DNA of 64,000 nt from Thermogemmatispora tikiterensis (GCF_003268475.1 NZ_MCIF01000002.1:5214100-5278099); one strand, 5' to 3'; positions 45,688 to 55,882 are shown, counted from the stretch's first letter. Notes: generated by a model not told the origin, from the letters alone. A program made the numbers and translations.

Positions 45688-46422
45688 ATGTACGACCATG
45701 CTCAGAGAGTGAGCCGCACGAAGCAGGACAACTGGCCACGGATGGCCGCCAGAGGGTGCAGCCGTGGCGGGCTGCTGTTGCTGTGGGGTGGGCTGACCTT
45801 CCTGGTCTGTCTGCTCCTGTCGGCCTGCAGCCTCTACACGGTGCGCCCGCTGAACGCCTCCGGCGACAACGCCGGTAGCGGCGGCCCGCAGACCTTTGAC
45901 CCCACTAGCTATGTCAACCAGATCTGGGACAGTCGGATCGTGCCGACCGTCGTGCAGCGGGCTCACGATGCCAGCGAAGTGCTGGCCGCTCTCAAGGCGA
46001 ACCAGCAGGTGGCCCAGCAGCGCTATGGCCATCAGGAAGGTGACGGCCCATATACCTTCATGGTCAAAGGCGTCGGGCGCGTCGTCAGCATCAATACCTC
46101 CTCGCGCAACGGCACGCTTGACCTGGATCTGCCTCCCTACGATGGCAAGGCCGACCTCTCGCTGCAGATCGGGCCGGTCATTCTGGGCACAGCCATCCGC
46201 GACGGCGTCGGTTTTATCCACTTCAGCCAGTTCGTCAACCAGATCCAGTATGCCCAGGTGGCCGATGCCCTCAACGCCCGGGCTGTCCAGGTGGCGCAGA
46301 GCATCCACCCCACCCAGCTCAAGGGGAAGCTCATCCAGTTCTATGGCATCTTTGCCCTGACTGATCCGCAATTCATTCTGGTGGCTCCGGTCAAACTCCA
46401 GGTGGAGGGTTCCGGCTCATGA
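45688..46422 (+). CDS. DUF2291 lipoprotein of a sugar ABC transporter
   Basis: About 244 residues from ATG 45688 with GGGAGG 5 nt upstream (the frame is open 54 bp further). A signal segment (GGLLLLWGGLTFLVCLLLSAC) ends in a lipobox LLSAC. The body has FDPTSYVNQIWDSRIVPTVV and QFVNQIQYAQVADALNARAV, the conserved ends of DUF2291. This family is almost always encoded next to RbsABC-like importers, as here; its role there is unclear. The stop overlaps the ATPase start by 4 bp. Confidence 0.85.
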   Translation: MYDHAQRVSRTKQDNWPRMAARGCSRGGLLLLWGGLTFLVCLLLSACSLYTVRPLNASGDNAGSGGPQTFDPTSYVNQIWDSRIVPTVVQRAHDASEVLAALKANQQVAQQRYGHQEGDGPYTFMVKGVGRVVSINTSSRNGTLDLDLPPYDGKADLSLQIGPVILGTAIRDGVGFIHFSQFVNQIQYAQVADALNARAVQVAQSIHPTQLKGKLIQFYGIFALTDPQFILVAPVKLQVEGSGS

Positions 46423-48092
46423 GTGCAGCTGATCGTGAGATGGCCCCCGATGTGGTGCTGCGGGCCGAGGGCATCACCAAGGTCTACGGTGGCACGGTGG
46501 CCCTTGACAACGTCGACTTCACCGTCTATCGCGGCAAGGTCAACGTCCTGATCGGCGAAAACGGGGCGGGCAAGTCGACCTTAATGAAGATCATCGCGGG
46601 GGCCGAGACTGCCACCCGTGGTCGCCTGCTCCTGGAAGGACAGCCAGTCCATTTCAAGTCACCGCGCGAGGCCGCCCGCGCTGGCATTGGCATGATCTAT
46701 CAGGAGCTGAACCTCTTTCCCAACCTGAGCGTGGCCGAAAATATCTTTCTCGATCATGAGGCCATGCGTCGCCGTGGCTTCCTGGTCGATCGACGCCGCC
46801 AACAGGAAGCGGCCAGGCGCCTGCTGGAGCGGCTGGAGCAACCCATTGATCCCCAGGCGTTGGTGGGGAATCTGCGTTTAGGGCAGCAGCAGATTGTCGA
46901 GATTGCCAAGGCGCTGGCGCGCGACGTGCGCATTCTGATCATGGATGAACCGACCTCGGCCCTTACCACCGCTGAGGTGGAGATCCTCTTTCGGGTTATC
47001 CGTGAGCTGAAGGAACAGGGCGTCTCGATCATCTACATCTCGCACAAGCTAGAGGAGCTGCTGCGCATTGGCGACTATGTGACGATCCTGCGCGATAGTC
47101 ATCGCGTGGCTGAGGCGCCCGTCAGTGCCATCGATGTCAATTGGATTGTAGAGCAGATGATTGGGCGCAGCGTCAGCGAAACCTATGTCCATCAGGAGCG
47201 CACGCCTGGTCGGGAGCTGCTGCGGGTCGAGCATCTGAGCCTGCCGCGGCCTGGTGGGGGGCTGCTGCTGGACGATGTCTCGTTCCAGGTGCGTGCTGGT
47301 GAAATTGTGGCGCTCTACGGCTTGCTGGGGGCGGGTCGTAGCGAGCTGCTGGAGTGCCTGATAGGCCTCCACCCTGAAGCCAGTGGCGCGCTGTGGGTCG
47401 CCGGCCAGCCGGTGCGCGGGCGCACGGTTGGTGAGCGCATCGCCGAAGGGCTGGTACTGGTGCCCGAGGATCGCCAGCGCGAGGGCCTGGTGCCTACGCT
47501 CTCGGTGGCCCACAACATGGTCCTGGCGAGCCTGCGTCGCTATCTGAGTGGCCTGGCTCTCTCGCGCAAGAAGGAGCTAACGGCGGTCCGTCGCCTGATT
47601 AGTGACCTGGGCATTAAGGCCCCCTCGCCGCAGACGCTGATCGAGGCTCTCAGTGGGGGCAATCAGCAGAAGGTCGTCGTGGCCCGGGGGCTGTTGACGG
47701 AGCCGCGGGTCCTCCTCCTCGATGAGCCAACGCGGGGCATTGATATCGGGGCCAAGGCCGATCTCTTCCGCCTCATGAATCGTCTGGCCAGCGAGGGGCT
47801 GGGCGTTCTCTTCGTCTCCTCCGAGCTACGGGAAGTCATGAGCGTCGCTGACCGTATCCTGGTCCTGGCCCGCGGACGCCTGACTGGCGAGTTCCGCCGT
47901 GAGGAAGCCAGCGAAGAGGCGCTGGTGGCCGCTGCCTCGTTAGGTCAGGGGCCAGCCTCTGAGAAAGAAGAAACCGGCGAGTGGTCAGCCAGTGGCACGC
48001 TGCAGACGGGGGCCGCTGGTGGCAGCCAGATCGCCACGCCCGCTGCCTCGGCCTCGAAAGAACGGCGCGATCAGCCGCGCCCACAAGCCTAG
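46419..48092 (+). CDS. Sugar ABC importer, duplicated ATPase (RbsA-like)
   Basis: 557 residues with two ABC domains. Domain 1: Walker A GENGAGKSTLMK (about 51), signature LRLGQQQIVEIAKAL, Walker B ILIMDEPTSALT. Domain 2 has the degenerate Walker A YGLLGAGRSELLECL typical for RbsA/MglA/XylG, a full signature LSGGNQQKVVVARGL and LLLDEPTRGIDIGAK. A ~50-residue low-complexity tail (EKEETGEWSASGTLQ onward) extends beyond the family. It energises uptake through the permease 12 bp downstream. Confidence 0.95.
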   Translation: MSAADREMAPDVVLRAEGITKVYGGTVALDNVDFTVYRGKVNVLIGENGAGKSTLMKIIAGAETATRGRLLLEGQPVHFKSPREAARAGIGMIYQELNLFPNLSVAENIFLDHEAMRRRGFLVDRRRQQEAARRLLERLEQPIDPQALVGNLRLGQQQIVEIAKALARDVRILIMDEPTSALTTAEVEILFRVIRELKEQGVSIIYISHKLEELLRIGDYVTILRDSHRVAEAPVSAIDVNWIVEQMIGRSVSETYVHQERTPGRELLRVEHLSLPRPGGGLLLDDVSFQVRAGEIVALYGLLGAGRSELLECLIGLHPEASGALWVAGQPVRGRTVGERIAEGLVLVPEDRQREGLVPTLSVAHNMVLASLRRYLSGLALSRKKELTAVRRLISDLGIKAPSPQTLIEALSGGNQQKVVVARGLLTEPRVLLLDEPTRGIDIGAKADLFRLMNRLASEGLGVLFVSSELREVMSVADRILVLARGRLTGEFRREEASEEALVAAASLGQGPASEKEETGEWSASGTLQTGAAGGSQIATPAASASKERRDQPRPQA

Positions 48093-48104
48093 AAGAGGGA
48101 GACC

Positions 48105-49176
48105 ATGCGCAATCCGTCATCTGTGGCCAGCCGTGAGCTGGCGGCCCGCCGCAGCTTCACCCTGCAGCGGCGGCAGATTCAGACCTTACTCTTTCAGTTG
48201 CGCGCCTTTGTGGCGCTCATCATCCTGGTGATCATTTTCTCGATTCTCTCGCCCGACTTCCTGACGCTCAACGACCTGACCATCGTGGCTGAGCATGTCT
48301 CGATCAATGCGCTTCTGGCCATTGGGCAGTCGTTCGTCATCCTGACAGCGGGGATCGACCTCTCGGTTGGCTCGATCGTGGGACTCACGGCGATGGTAGC
48401 CGGCTATTTGATCAGTCAGGGGCTGCCGCTGCCCATGTTTGGCGTGGTGGTCTACTTCAACGTCTGGGTGGTGATCCTGATCAGCTTGCTGGTAGGGATC
48501 GTCCTGGGCCTGGTCAATGGGCTGGTCATCACGCGCCTGAGCGTGGCCCCCTTTATTGCCACGCTGGGGATGCTCTATGCGGCCCGTGGCCTGGCCTTGC
48601 TGACCTCCAATGGGGCGACCTTCCCCGACCTGGGAGGCGATCCCTCGCTGGGCAACACGGGCTTTCCCTTCCTGGGAACGGGGAACATCCTGGGGGTGCC
48701 GATGCCGATCTGGTTGATGATCCTGTTCGGCGTGGTCGCCTCCTTTGTGGCCAGTCGCACACCGTTCGGACGTCAGGTCTACGCCATCGGGGGCAACGAG
48801 CGTGCGGCCCAGCTCTCGGGTATTCGGGTCAACCGCGTCAAGCTGCTGGTCTATGTGATCTCCGGCTTCTGCGCCGCCATGACGGGCCTGGTCATTGCCT
48901 CCCAGCTGCAGGCGGCCCAGCCGGCGACGGGCGAGAGCTATGAATTGAATGCCATCGCGGCGGTAGTGTTGGGAGGCACCTCGCTCTTCGGAGGGCGGGG
49001 GACGGATCCTAGGCAGCATCATCGGCGCGTTTGTGATCGGCGTCCTCAGCGATGGCCTGGTGCTGATCGGCGTCTCTGAGTTCTGGCAGATGGTCATCAA
49101 GGGGGCCGTGATTGTGCTGGCGGTCATCATCGACCAGCTTCAACAGCGATGGCAGAAGCGTGCCGCCCTGGCCTGA
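48105..49176 (+). CDS. Sugar ABC importer permease (RbsC-like), frameshifted
   Basis: BPD-2-type permease with about nine helices; conserved ILTAGIDLSVGSIVGLTAM, GLVNGLVITRLSVAPFIATL and GGNERAAQLSGIRV. The frame read from 48105 ends at 49079 with a nonsense tail (DPRQHHRRVCDRRP). If one G of the GG at 49004-49005 is removed, the chain continues as GGRGTILGSIIGAFVIGVL... to LQQRWQKRAALA, the normal end of the family, stopping at 49176. So the sequence carries a single-base insertion, creating a GGATCC palindrome. Either the gene is broken, the site is a slippage point, or it is a sequence error. The rest of the operon looks intact. Confidence 0.9.
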
Positions 49177-50470
<1,294 letters not shown>

Positions 50471-50549
50471 GCGAGTGAGTGTCTGAAGGGGAGGGCCGGC
50501 AGCTACTGCCTGTGGGCAGTGGCCTGTCGGCCCTCTCTTGCTGACGAGG

Positions 50550-51953
50550 CTAAGTGGCCTGCCGCCAGCGACGAGCGGCAGCTACGAAGCGCTGGGCCGC
50601 CTCGGGGTAGCCGCTAAAGGAGAGGTGCAGATAGCTGGCCAGCAGGTTGTCGCGGGCGAACCCTTCAAGCTGCTGATGCTGACCGTCGGGCGAGCTGAGC
50701 ATATAGGCGGCCTCCTCGGGCGTCGGGTCTGCATCCAGACGAGAGTAATGAAACTCATGCCCGCGTACCTGGACCCCGCGCGGCAGCAGCAGGCTCTCAC
50801 GCTGCGCCTGGGCCAGACGATAGCCGATCCGCAGATCCGTGCTGTTGCCGGCAAGGATGCTCTCGCGCTCGATAACTCCCAGCATGGGGTAGCTTTCGCC
50901 GCTGGCTGTGCGAATGTGACGACAGAGGTACATCAGCCCTCCACATTCGGCATAGCAGGGTAAGCCTGCCGCCAACAGCTCTCCGAGCTGGCGGCGCAGC
51001 CTTTCGTTGGCGGCCAGGGGCGCGGCGTGCTCCTCGGGAAAGCCGCCACCCAGATAGAGACCGGAGCAACCCGCTGGTAGCTGGTGATCGCGCAGCGGAC
51101 TGAAGGGCACCAGCTCGGCCCCAGCCTGGCGTAGCAGATCGAGTGTGTCAGGATAATAGAAGCTGAAAGCTTCATCATAGGCCAGGGCCAGACGTACCCG
51201 CTTCTCGTTTGGGGTAGTGATCAGCTCGGCCTGGGCCTCGCTCGTCGCCAGAGGAGGCGCCTGTCTTGCCAGGGCCAAGACCTGTTCCAGCTCGCAAGAC
51301 TGGCGCCAGAGTGACAGCAGGGAGTTGAGGCGTTCTCCGCTGAGCGCCTGCTCGCTGGCTGGCAGCAAGCCAAGGTGGCGCTCGGACCAGGGGGCCTCGC
51401 TCAGCGCGGGGAAGGCCGCCAGCAAGGGCAAGCCGGAGGAGGAGGCCAGGGCCTCACGCAGCAGGCGCGCATGTCCCGGACCCGCCACGCGATTGGCGAT
51501 CACCCCAACGAACGCCAGCTGCGGAGCGAACTGCTGGAAGCCCAGCACGACCGCTGCAGCGCTGCGCGCCTGGGCCCAGGCGTCCAGCACCAGGATGACC
51601 GGCGTCTGCAGCAGGCGGGCTATCTCCGCGGCGCTGCCTGCATCGCTGTGGGCCTCACGCCCGTCGTAGAGGCCCATCATGCCCTCGATAATGGCCAGAT
51701 CGGCATCGCGGCAGGCCGAGGCAACAATGGCCTCCAGGCGGGCAGGCGGCATCAACCAGGTGTCGAGATTGTAGCAGGGCCGTCCGGCGGCCTGGGCGAG
51801 ATGTGAAGCGTCCAAATAGTCAGGGCCGACCTTAAATGGCTGCACGCGCCAGCCCCGCGCTCGCAACTCGGCGATCAGCAGGTAGCTGATCAAGGTCTTG
51901 CCGACGCCGCTGGCGGTACCGGCGATCAGTAAACGTGGCAGATTGAGAGACAT
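50550..51953 (-). CDS. cbiA: Cobyrinate/hydrogenobyrinate a,c-diamide synthase
   Basis: 467 residues. ATP-dependent amidation of the a and c side chains of the corrin ring with glutamine. N-terminal synthetase P-loop LLIAGTASGVGKTLISYLL and VGPDYLDASHLAQAAGRPCYNLDTWLM; C-terminal glutamine amidotransferase of the CobB/CobQ type with GLYLGGGFPEEHAAPLAAN and the nucleophile Cys in LPCYAECGGLMYLCRH. ATG 51953 is chosen over TTG 51959 because AAGGAGG then has 7-nt spacing. No other cobalamin genes and no B12 riboswitch are next to it. Confidence 0.95.
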   Translation of the reverse strand: MSLNLPRLLIAGTASGVGKTLISYLLIAELRARGWRVQPFKVGPDYLDASHLAQAAGRPCYNLDTWLMPPARLEAIVASACRDADLAIIEGMMGLYDGREAHSDAGSAAEIARLLQTPVILVLDAWAQARSAAAVVLGFQQFAPQLAFVGVIANRVAGPGHARLLREALASSSGLPLLAAFPALSEAPWSERHLGLLPASEQALSGERLNSLLSLWRQSCELEQVLALARQAPPLATSEAQAELITTPNEKRVRLALAYDEAFSFYYPDTLDLLRQAGAELVPFSPLRDHQLPAGCSGLYLGGGFPEEHAAPLAANERLRRQLGELLAAGLPCYAECGGLMYLCRHIRTASGESYPMLGVIERESILAGNSTDLRIGYRLAQAQRESLLLPRGVQVRGHEFHYSRLDADPTPEEAAYMLSSPDGQHQQLEGFARDNLLASYLHLSFSGYPEAAQRFVAAARRWRQAT

Positions 51954-52218
51954 CGTCAAACCTCCTTGGCAGTGCGCACTGGCCGGAGATCGCTCGTCGA
52001 TGGGCTCAGCTCCGTCAGGATCTCAGCCTGCGCCCTGGTTCAGCGTCGCCGACGACAGCTAATCACCCGCTCTTGCAGTCAGTCAAGCGTGATCCGGTTG
52101 CCCTTGCTCACTGGCTCTTGTCAAGAGCTCAACCTACCTCACAATGTAGGAATAGGAAAATGTACTGATACCTGTCACCATCAGTGCCCTGGCTCCGTTG
52201 TCCTATTACGTGAGAACA

Positions 52219-53640
52219 ATGGGGGCTTTATCTATGGTGTTGGAAGTGATCGGTCAGTCTCCTCCCTGGCGCTGGTTACGGGCTGCTGCTGGCTGGCTGC
52301 TGCGTCTTCTTCACAACCTGCCGGTGCTACTAGAGAGTGATCTCCGCGGCAATACCATTCCAGTGCTCGACGGTGTGCGGGCGCTGGCCTGCCTGGCAGT
52401 GCTCGTCTTTCATGTCAACTGGACGACCTATCATCAGCATCTCTGGCAGCCGCTGCGCTATCCGCTGGTGGGTTCCTTATTGCTGGTCGGCAGCACAGGG
52501 GTGACTCTCTTCTTTATTCTGTCGGGCTTTCTGCTGTTCCTGCCCTATGTTGGAGCGTTGTTGAGTGAAGAGCGACCGTGGCCCTCGGGGCGCCGCTTCT
52601 ATCTGCGGCGGGCTTTGCGTATCTGGCCGGCCTACTATGTGTCGCTCTTTATCTTGATCACGCTCTGGCACCCACAATACTGGCAGCCGACTCACTGGCG
52701 CGAGTTGCTGCTGTTCATAACCTTCTTCATGGACTCGACTCCGGAGACCTTTCGCCAGATCAATGGTCCCTACTGGACGCTGGCCATCGAATGGCAGTTT
52801 TATTTGCTGCTGCCCTTGCTGGCGCTGGGGGCCTCGCTCCTGCTCAGGCGCCTGCCGCAGCATCGGCGCTTTCCATTGATCTGCCTCACGCTGGCTCTGG
52901 TCATCGTCTACGCCCTGCTGGTGCGACACTGGGGTGGCTATTACGTCCATCATCCCAAGGCCAGCCTGCCGCTGGTGCCGCGCACGGTCCTCAACGTGGT
53001 TCTCTTCTTTGTCTACGGCATGAGCGGCAAGTTCCTGGAGGACTTTGCCATCGGGATGCTGATTGCCACTTGCTACACCTATGGGTGCATGATCCAGCCC
53101 GCTGGTCTCTTGATGAGGGGCTTGCGGCGCTGGAGTCTGGCGCTCTGGGCTTTGGGGCTGATCCTGCTGATGGGTATGGCCATCTGGCATCTCAACCATG
53201 ATGTAGGGGCCTTCCCCTGGCTGGATAGCCTCCTACCCCTCTACGATACCCTGAGCGAGCTTGGCTTTGCCCTGGCCTACGGCTCATGTCTGACTGGTCT
53301 GCTCTTCGGGCCGTCCTTGCTGCGCTCCATCTTCTCCTGGCGCTACCTGCGCTGGCTCGGCCTGGTATCCTATAGTCTCTACATCTGGCATCTGCCACTG
53401 ATCACCTACTTTAGCGTCCATATCCAGCCGTGGCTCACCGGACTCAATCACTGGTTGATCTACGGCTGCTACTGGCTATGGGTGTTGGTGACGGTGCTGC
53501 CGCTGGCCTTCCTCTCGTACCTGCTCGTCGAGCGTCCTTTTCTCAAGCTCGCTCAGCGCCGGTTGAGAGGAGGCGGTGGGGGTGTCCAGATGCTGGCTCC
53601 CAGGCAAGGGCAGGAGCTAACCAGCTCGCACAGGCGTTAG
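52219..53640 (+). CDS. Acyltransferase 3 family membrane protein (OafA-like)
   Basis: About 473 residues; ATG 52219 or 52234 (GGGGG 8 nt upstream of the latter) are both possible. Motifs: IPVLDGVRALACLAVLVFHV with the conserved His, STGVTLFFILSGFLLFLPYV, FYLRRALRIWPAYYVSLFIL and NGPYWTLAIEWQFYLLLPLL. Ten to eleven membrane helices. Enzymes of this family O-acylate cell-surface sugars or lipids, using acyl groups from the cytoplasm. A perfect 14-bp hairpin follows the stop. Confidence 0.9.
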   Translation: MGALSMVLEVIGQSPPWRWLRAAAGWLLRLLHNLPVLLESDLRGNTIPVLDGVRALACLAVLVFHVNWTTYHQHLWQPLRYPLVGSLLLVGSTGVTLFFILSGFLLFLPYVGALLSEERPWPSGRRFYLRRALRIWPAYYVSLFILITLWHPQYWQPTHWRELLLFITFFMDSTPETFRQINGPYWTLAIEWQFYLLLPLLALGASLLLRRLPQHRRFPLICLTLALVIVYALLVRHWGGYYVHHPKASLPLVPRTVLNVVLFFVYGMSGKFLEDFAIGMLIATCYTYGCMIQPAGLLMRGLRRWSLALWALGLILLMGMAIWHLNHDVGAFPWLDSLLPLYDTLSELGFALAYGSCLTGLLFGPSLLRSIFSWRYLRWLGLVSYSLYIWHLPLITYFSVHIQPWLTGLNHWLIYGCYWLWVLVTVLPLAFLSYLLVERPFLKLAQRRLRGGGGGVQMLAPRQGQELTSSHRR

Positions 53641-53645
53641 TGCCA

Positions 53646-53677
53646 GGAAGAGCAGCCAGCCATCTGGCTGCTCTTCC
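53646..53677 (+). terminator. Perfect 14-bp hairpin after the acyltransferase gene
   Basis: GGAAGAGCAGCCAG (53646-53659), loop CCAT, CTGGCTGCTCTTCC (53664-53677). It starts 5 nt after the stop codon region. There is no T-run, so termination may need a factor or the hairpin protects the 3' end. Confidence 0.55.
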
Positions 53678-53818
53678 CGCTTATCGGCATAGCTCGCCCC
53701 CCGTTCACTGAGCTGGCTAAGGCCGCCAGCCCCCGACTGGACCGGCTTCAGCTCTACGGTCAGGCCAGCTTGCCTGGTGGACAGCAAGACGAGCCAGCGC
53801 CTGCTAGCTCGATTTACG

Positions 53819-53848
53819 TTGACACTGATGGGAAGGCAAGATTATAAT
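53819..53848 (+). promoter_or_regulatory. Consensus promoter of citrate synthase
   Basis: TTGACA (53819-53824), 18 bp, TATAAT (53843-53848): both hexamers are perfect. Confidence 0.85.
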
Positions 53849-53854
53849 ACTTTA

Positions 53855-53978
53855 CACAACCCATATGATTTGTTGTGGCGAAGTAGTCTGCTTCGCTGTG
53901 GAAGCAGCGGTTGCCCGACACGTCGGACGTTGAGCTCCGCCTACTGCTCAAGCGAAGCATACGTCCCCAAAAGGAGCT
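53855..53978 (+). promoter_or_regulatory. Structured leader with two alternative pairings
   Basis: CACAAC (53855-53860) pairs with GTTGTG (53872-53877). GCTTCGC (53890-53896) can pair with upstream GCGAAG (53878-53883) or with downstream GCGAAGC (53952-53958), which lies about 15 nt before the ribosome-binding site AAAAGGAGC. The two choices exclude each other, as in regulatory leaders. Confidence 0.4.
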
Positions 53979-53981
53979 TCT

Positions 53982-55118
53982 ATGCCTACCACCGAAGGTC
54001 TCGAAGATGTCGTTGCCGCACATACCCGTATCTGTAATCTGGATGGTCAGCGCGGCAAACTGACATATTACGGTGTCGACGTTCACGACCTGGCCGCTCA
54101 TTCCTCGTTCGAAGAAACAGCATATCTACTCTGGCATGGAGCGCTGCCGACCCGCGCACAACTGGAGGCGCTCAGTGCGGAACTGCGTGCGAACCGCACC
54201 TTGCCAGGACGGCTGATCGATCTGATGCGCTTACTGCCTCCCTCGACGCCCCCGATGGATGTCCTCCGAACCGTCGTTTCCGCGCTCTCCACCACCGACC
54301 CCGATCTGAGTGATCGCTCCCAGGAAGCCAATCTACGGCGAGCGGTGCGCCTGACAGCGCTTCTGCCCTCGATCGTTGCCAGCTGGGATCATATTCGCAA
54401 TGGGAGAGAGCCGGTAGCGCCGCTGGAGGATGGGAGCCTGGCGGAGAACTTCCTCTATATGCTCAAGGGGGAGCGGCCCGATTCATATGATGCCCATGTG
54501 CTGGATGTGGCGTTGATCCTGCATGCCGACCATGAGCTGAACGCCTCGACCTTTTCCGCCCGCGTGGCAGCGAGCACGCTCGCCGATATGTACGCGGCAA
54601 TCACGGCGGCGATAGGCACGCTCTCCGGTCCGCTGCATGGTGGCGCCAACGAGCAGGTGATGCGCATGTTCCAGCGCATCGGTGATGTGAGCCGCGCTCA
54701 GGAGTATATCCGTGGCATGTTGGAGCGCAAGGAGCGCATCATGGGCTTTGGCCACCGCGTCTATCGCACCGAGGACCCGCGCGGCAAGCATATGGATGCC
54801 TTCGCCGTGGAGCTGAGCCGGCGCAAGGGTGACACACGCTGGGTGGAGATGTCGCGCGTCATCGAATCCTATGTCAAAGAGCAGAAGGGCCTGCACGCCA
54901 ACGTCGATTTCTACTCGGCCACGGTCTACTACTTGCTGGGTATTCCCGTCGATCTGGATACACCCGTCTTCGCCTGCAGCCGCGTCGTTGGCTGGACGGC
55001 CCACGTCATGGAGCAGTACGCCAACAACCGCCTGATCCGCCCACGCGGTGAGTACGTCGGTCCCAAAGATGTCCCCTATGTACCAATCGAGCAGCGCGAG
55101 CAGGCTCAAGTAAGCTAA
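53982..55118 (+). CDS. gltA: Citrate synthase
   Basis: 378 residues, the shorter (type I, Gram-positive-like) form. Condenses acetyl-CoA and oxaloacetate. Catalytic His in LHADHELNASTFSARVAAST and in SGPLHGGANEQVM, the third region MGFGHRVYRTEDPRGKHM and catalytic Asp in HANVDFYSATVYYLLGIP are all present. 2-Methylcitrate synthase is a possible alternative since the families overlap. AAGGAG is 5 nt before the ATG. Own strong promoter, structured leader and terminator, so a single-gene unit. Confidence 0.95.
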   Translation: MPTTEGLEDVVAAHTRICNLDGQRGKLTYYGVDVHDLAAHSSFEETAYLLWHGALPTRAQLEALSAELRANRTLPGRLIDLMRLLPPSTPPMDVLRTVVSALSTTDPDLSDRSQEANLRRAVRLTALLPSIVASWDHIRNGREPVAPLEDGSLAENFLYMLKGERPDSYDAHVLDVALILHADHELNASTFSARVAASTLADMYAAITAAIGTLSGPLHGGANEQVMRMFQRIGDVSRAQEYIRGMLERKERIMGFGHRVYRTEDPRGKHMDAFAVELSRRKGDTRWVEMSRVIESYVKEQKGLHANVDFYSATVYYLLGIPVDLDTPVFACSRVVGWTAHVMEQYANNRLIRPRGEYVGPKDVPYVPIEQREQAQVS

Positions 55119-55196
55119 GCGAGCCAGGCGGACACCTGGGTGCTCGCCAATCTTCGGCGCGTCGCAAGCAGGGTCCGCACGCACTACTGTCCCAGT

Positions 55197-55235
55197 GGGA
55201 GCAGTCGCTAGCAGGCAGATTGCTCCCTTTTCTTT
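55197..55235 (+). terminator. Terminator after citrate synthase
   Basis: GGGAGCAGTC (55197-55206) pairs with GATTGCTCCC (55218-55227), one G-U, followed by TTTTCTTTTGTTT. Confidence 0.8.
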
Positions 55236-55328
55236 TGTTTGGGGAGCGCCGGTCAGGCGGGTGACACTGGCCTTTCTCCCCTTTCCGGGCCGTTCTGCCA
55301 GGCCAGATCGGAGAAGCCGGGCCTGGCC

Positions 55329-55358
55329 TTGACAGGGGCACTTGTCCGCAACTATACT
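55329..55358 (+). promoter_or_regulatory. Promoter of the Rrf2 regulator gene
   Basis: TTGACA (55329-55334), 18 bp, TATACT (55353-55358). The -10 lies within the inverted repeat at 55350-55370. Confidence 0.65.
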
Positions 55359-55833
55359 AGTTACGGATAGGCTGTCACTAGGAGGAAGGGCGACTACGCG
55401 AGATACACGTCTGGCCGTTGCTGTCCATATTCTGACCTTGCTCGCTCAGCAAAGCGAGGCAGATCCGCTGACGTCCGAGCGCATTGCCGGCAGTGTCAAT
55501 ACGAACCCGGTCTTTATTCGCCGCATTCTGGGTCTGCTCAGCCGGGCCGGATTGGTGGCCTCGCAGCCGGGAGTCGGTGGTGGCTGGCGCCTGCGACGCG
55601 ATGCCGCCAGCATCAGCTTGCTGGATGTCTATGAGGCCGTTGGAGCTGGTCCTCTGCTGGCTTTGCATCATCGCATGCCGAATCCCGACTGCCTCATCGG
55701 TCGCAATATTCAGCGCACTCTGCTGAACTACTTCGGCGAGGCGGAGGCTGCTTTCAAGGACGTGCTGGCGCGCCAGACTATCGCCCAGGTGCTGGAGACC
55801 GCTCAGGAAGGGGAGCTGTCGTCGCCGGCCTAG
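55342..55833 (+). CDS. Rrf2-family transcriptional regulator
   Basis: 163 residues if read from TTG 55342, the only canonical start in frame before the conserved part, but this TTG lies inside the promoter spacer. A strong AGGAGG (55380-55385) suggests translation from about 55393-55396, where the codons are ACT and ACG. The HTH reads RLAVAVHILTLLAQ, LTSERIAGSVNTNPVFIRRI and GLLSRAGLVASQPGVGGGWRL; the C-terminal helix has a single Cys in RMPNPDCLIGRNIQ, so no Fe-S cluster of the IscR type but possibly a thiol switch as in HypR/YwnA-like members. It is followed by a YwnB-like gene whose promoter shares an operator-like sequence. Confidence 0.85.
   Translation: MSATILVTDRLSLGGRATTRDTRLAVAVHILTLLAQQSEADPLTSERIAGSVNTNPVFIRRILGLLSRAGLVASQPGVGGGWRLRRDAASISLLDVYEAVGAGPLLALHHRMPNPDCLIGRNIQRTLLNYFGEAEAAFKDVLARQTIAQVLETAQEGELSSPA
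55350..55370 (+). promoter_or_regulatory. Candidate Rrf2 operator 1
   Basis: AACTA-TAC-TAGTT is a perfect inverted repeat, continuing as ACGGATAG. It covers the -10 of the Rrf2 promoter, and a near copy lies before the downstream gene (16 of 21 bases the same). Confidence 0.5.
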
Positions 55834-55861
55834 TGGAGTCCTTTTTTATGCTTGCATTGAG

Positions 55862-55882
55862 AACTATCACAGTTACAGATTG
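55862..55882 (+). promoter_or_regulatory. Candidate Rrf2 operator 2
   Basis: AACT-ATCAC-AGTT followed by ACAGATTG, matching operator 1 in 16 of 21 positions. It overlaps a possible promoter (TTGCAT 55852-55857, TACAGA 55874-55879) of the oxidoreductase gene. Confidence 0.5.

Larger units (their letters stand above)
53641..53981. other. Terminator, promoter and leader of citrate synthase
   Basis: 341 bp containing the hairpin after the acyltransferase gene, the consensus promoter at 53819-53848 and a ~125-nt structured leader. Confidence 0.5.

Noticed and set aside
51954-52218. Cobalamin riboswitch upstream of cbiA
   Set aside because: No B12-box-like sequence or conserved core found on the minus strand.
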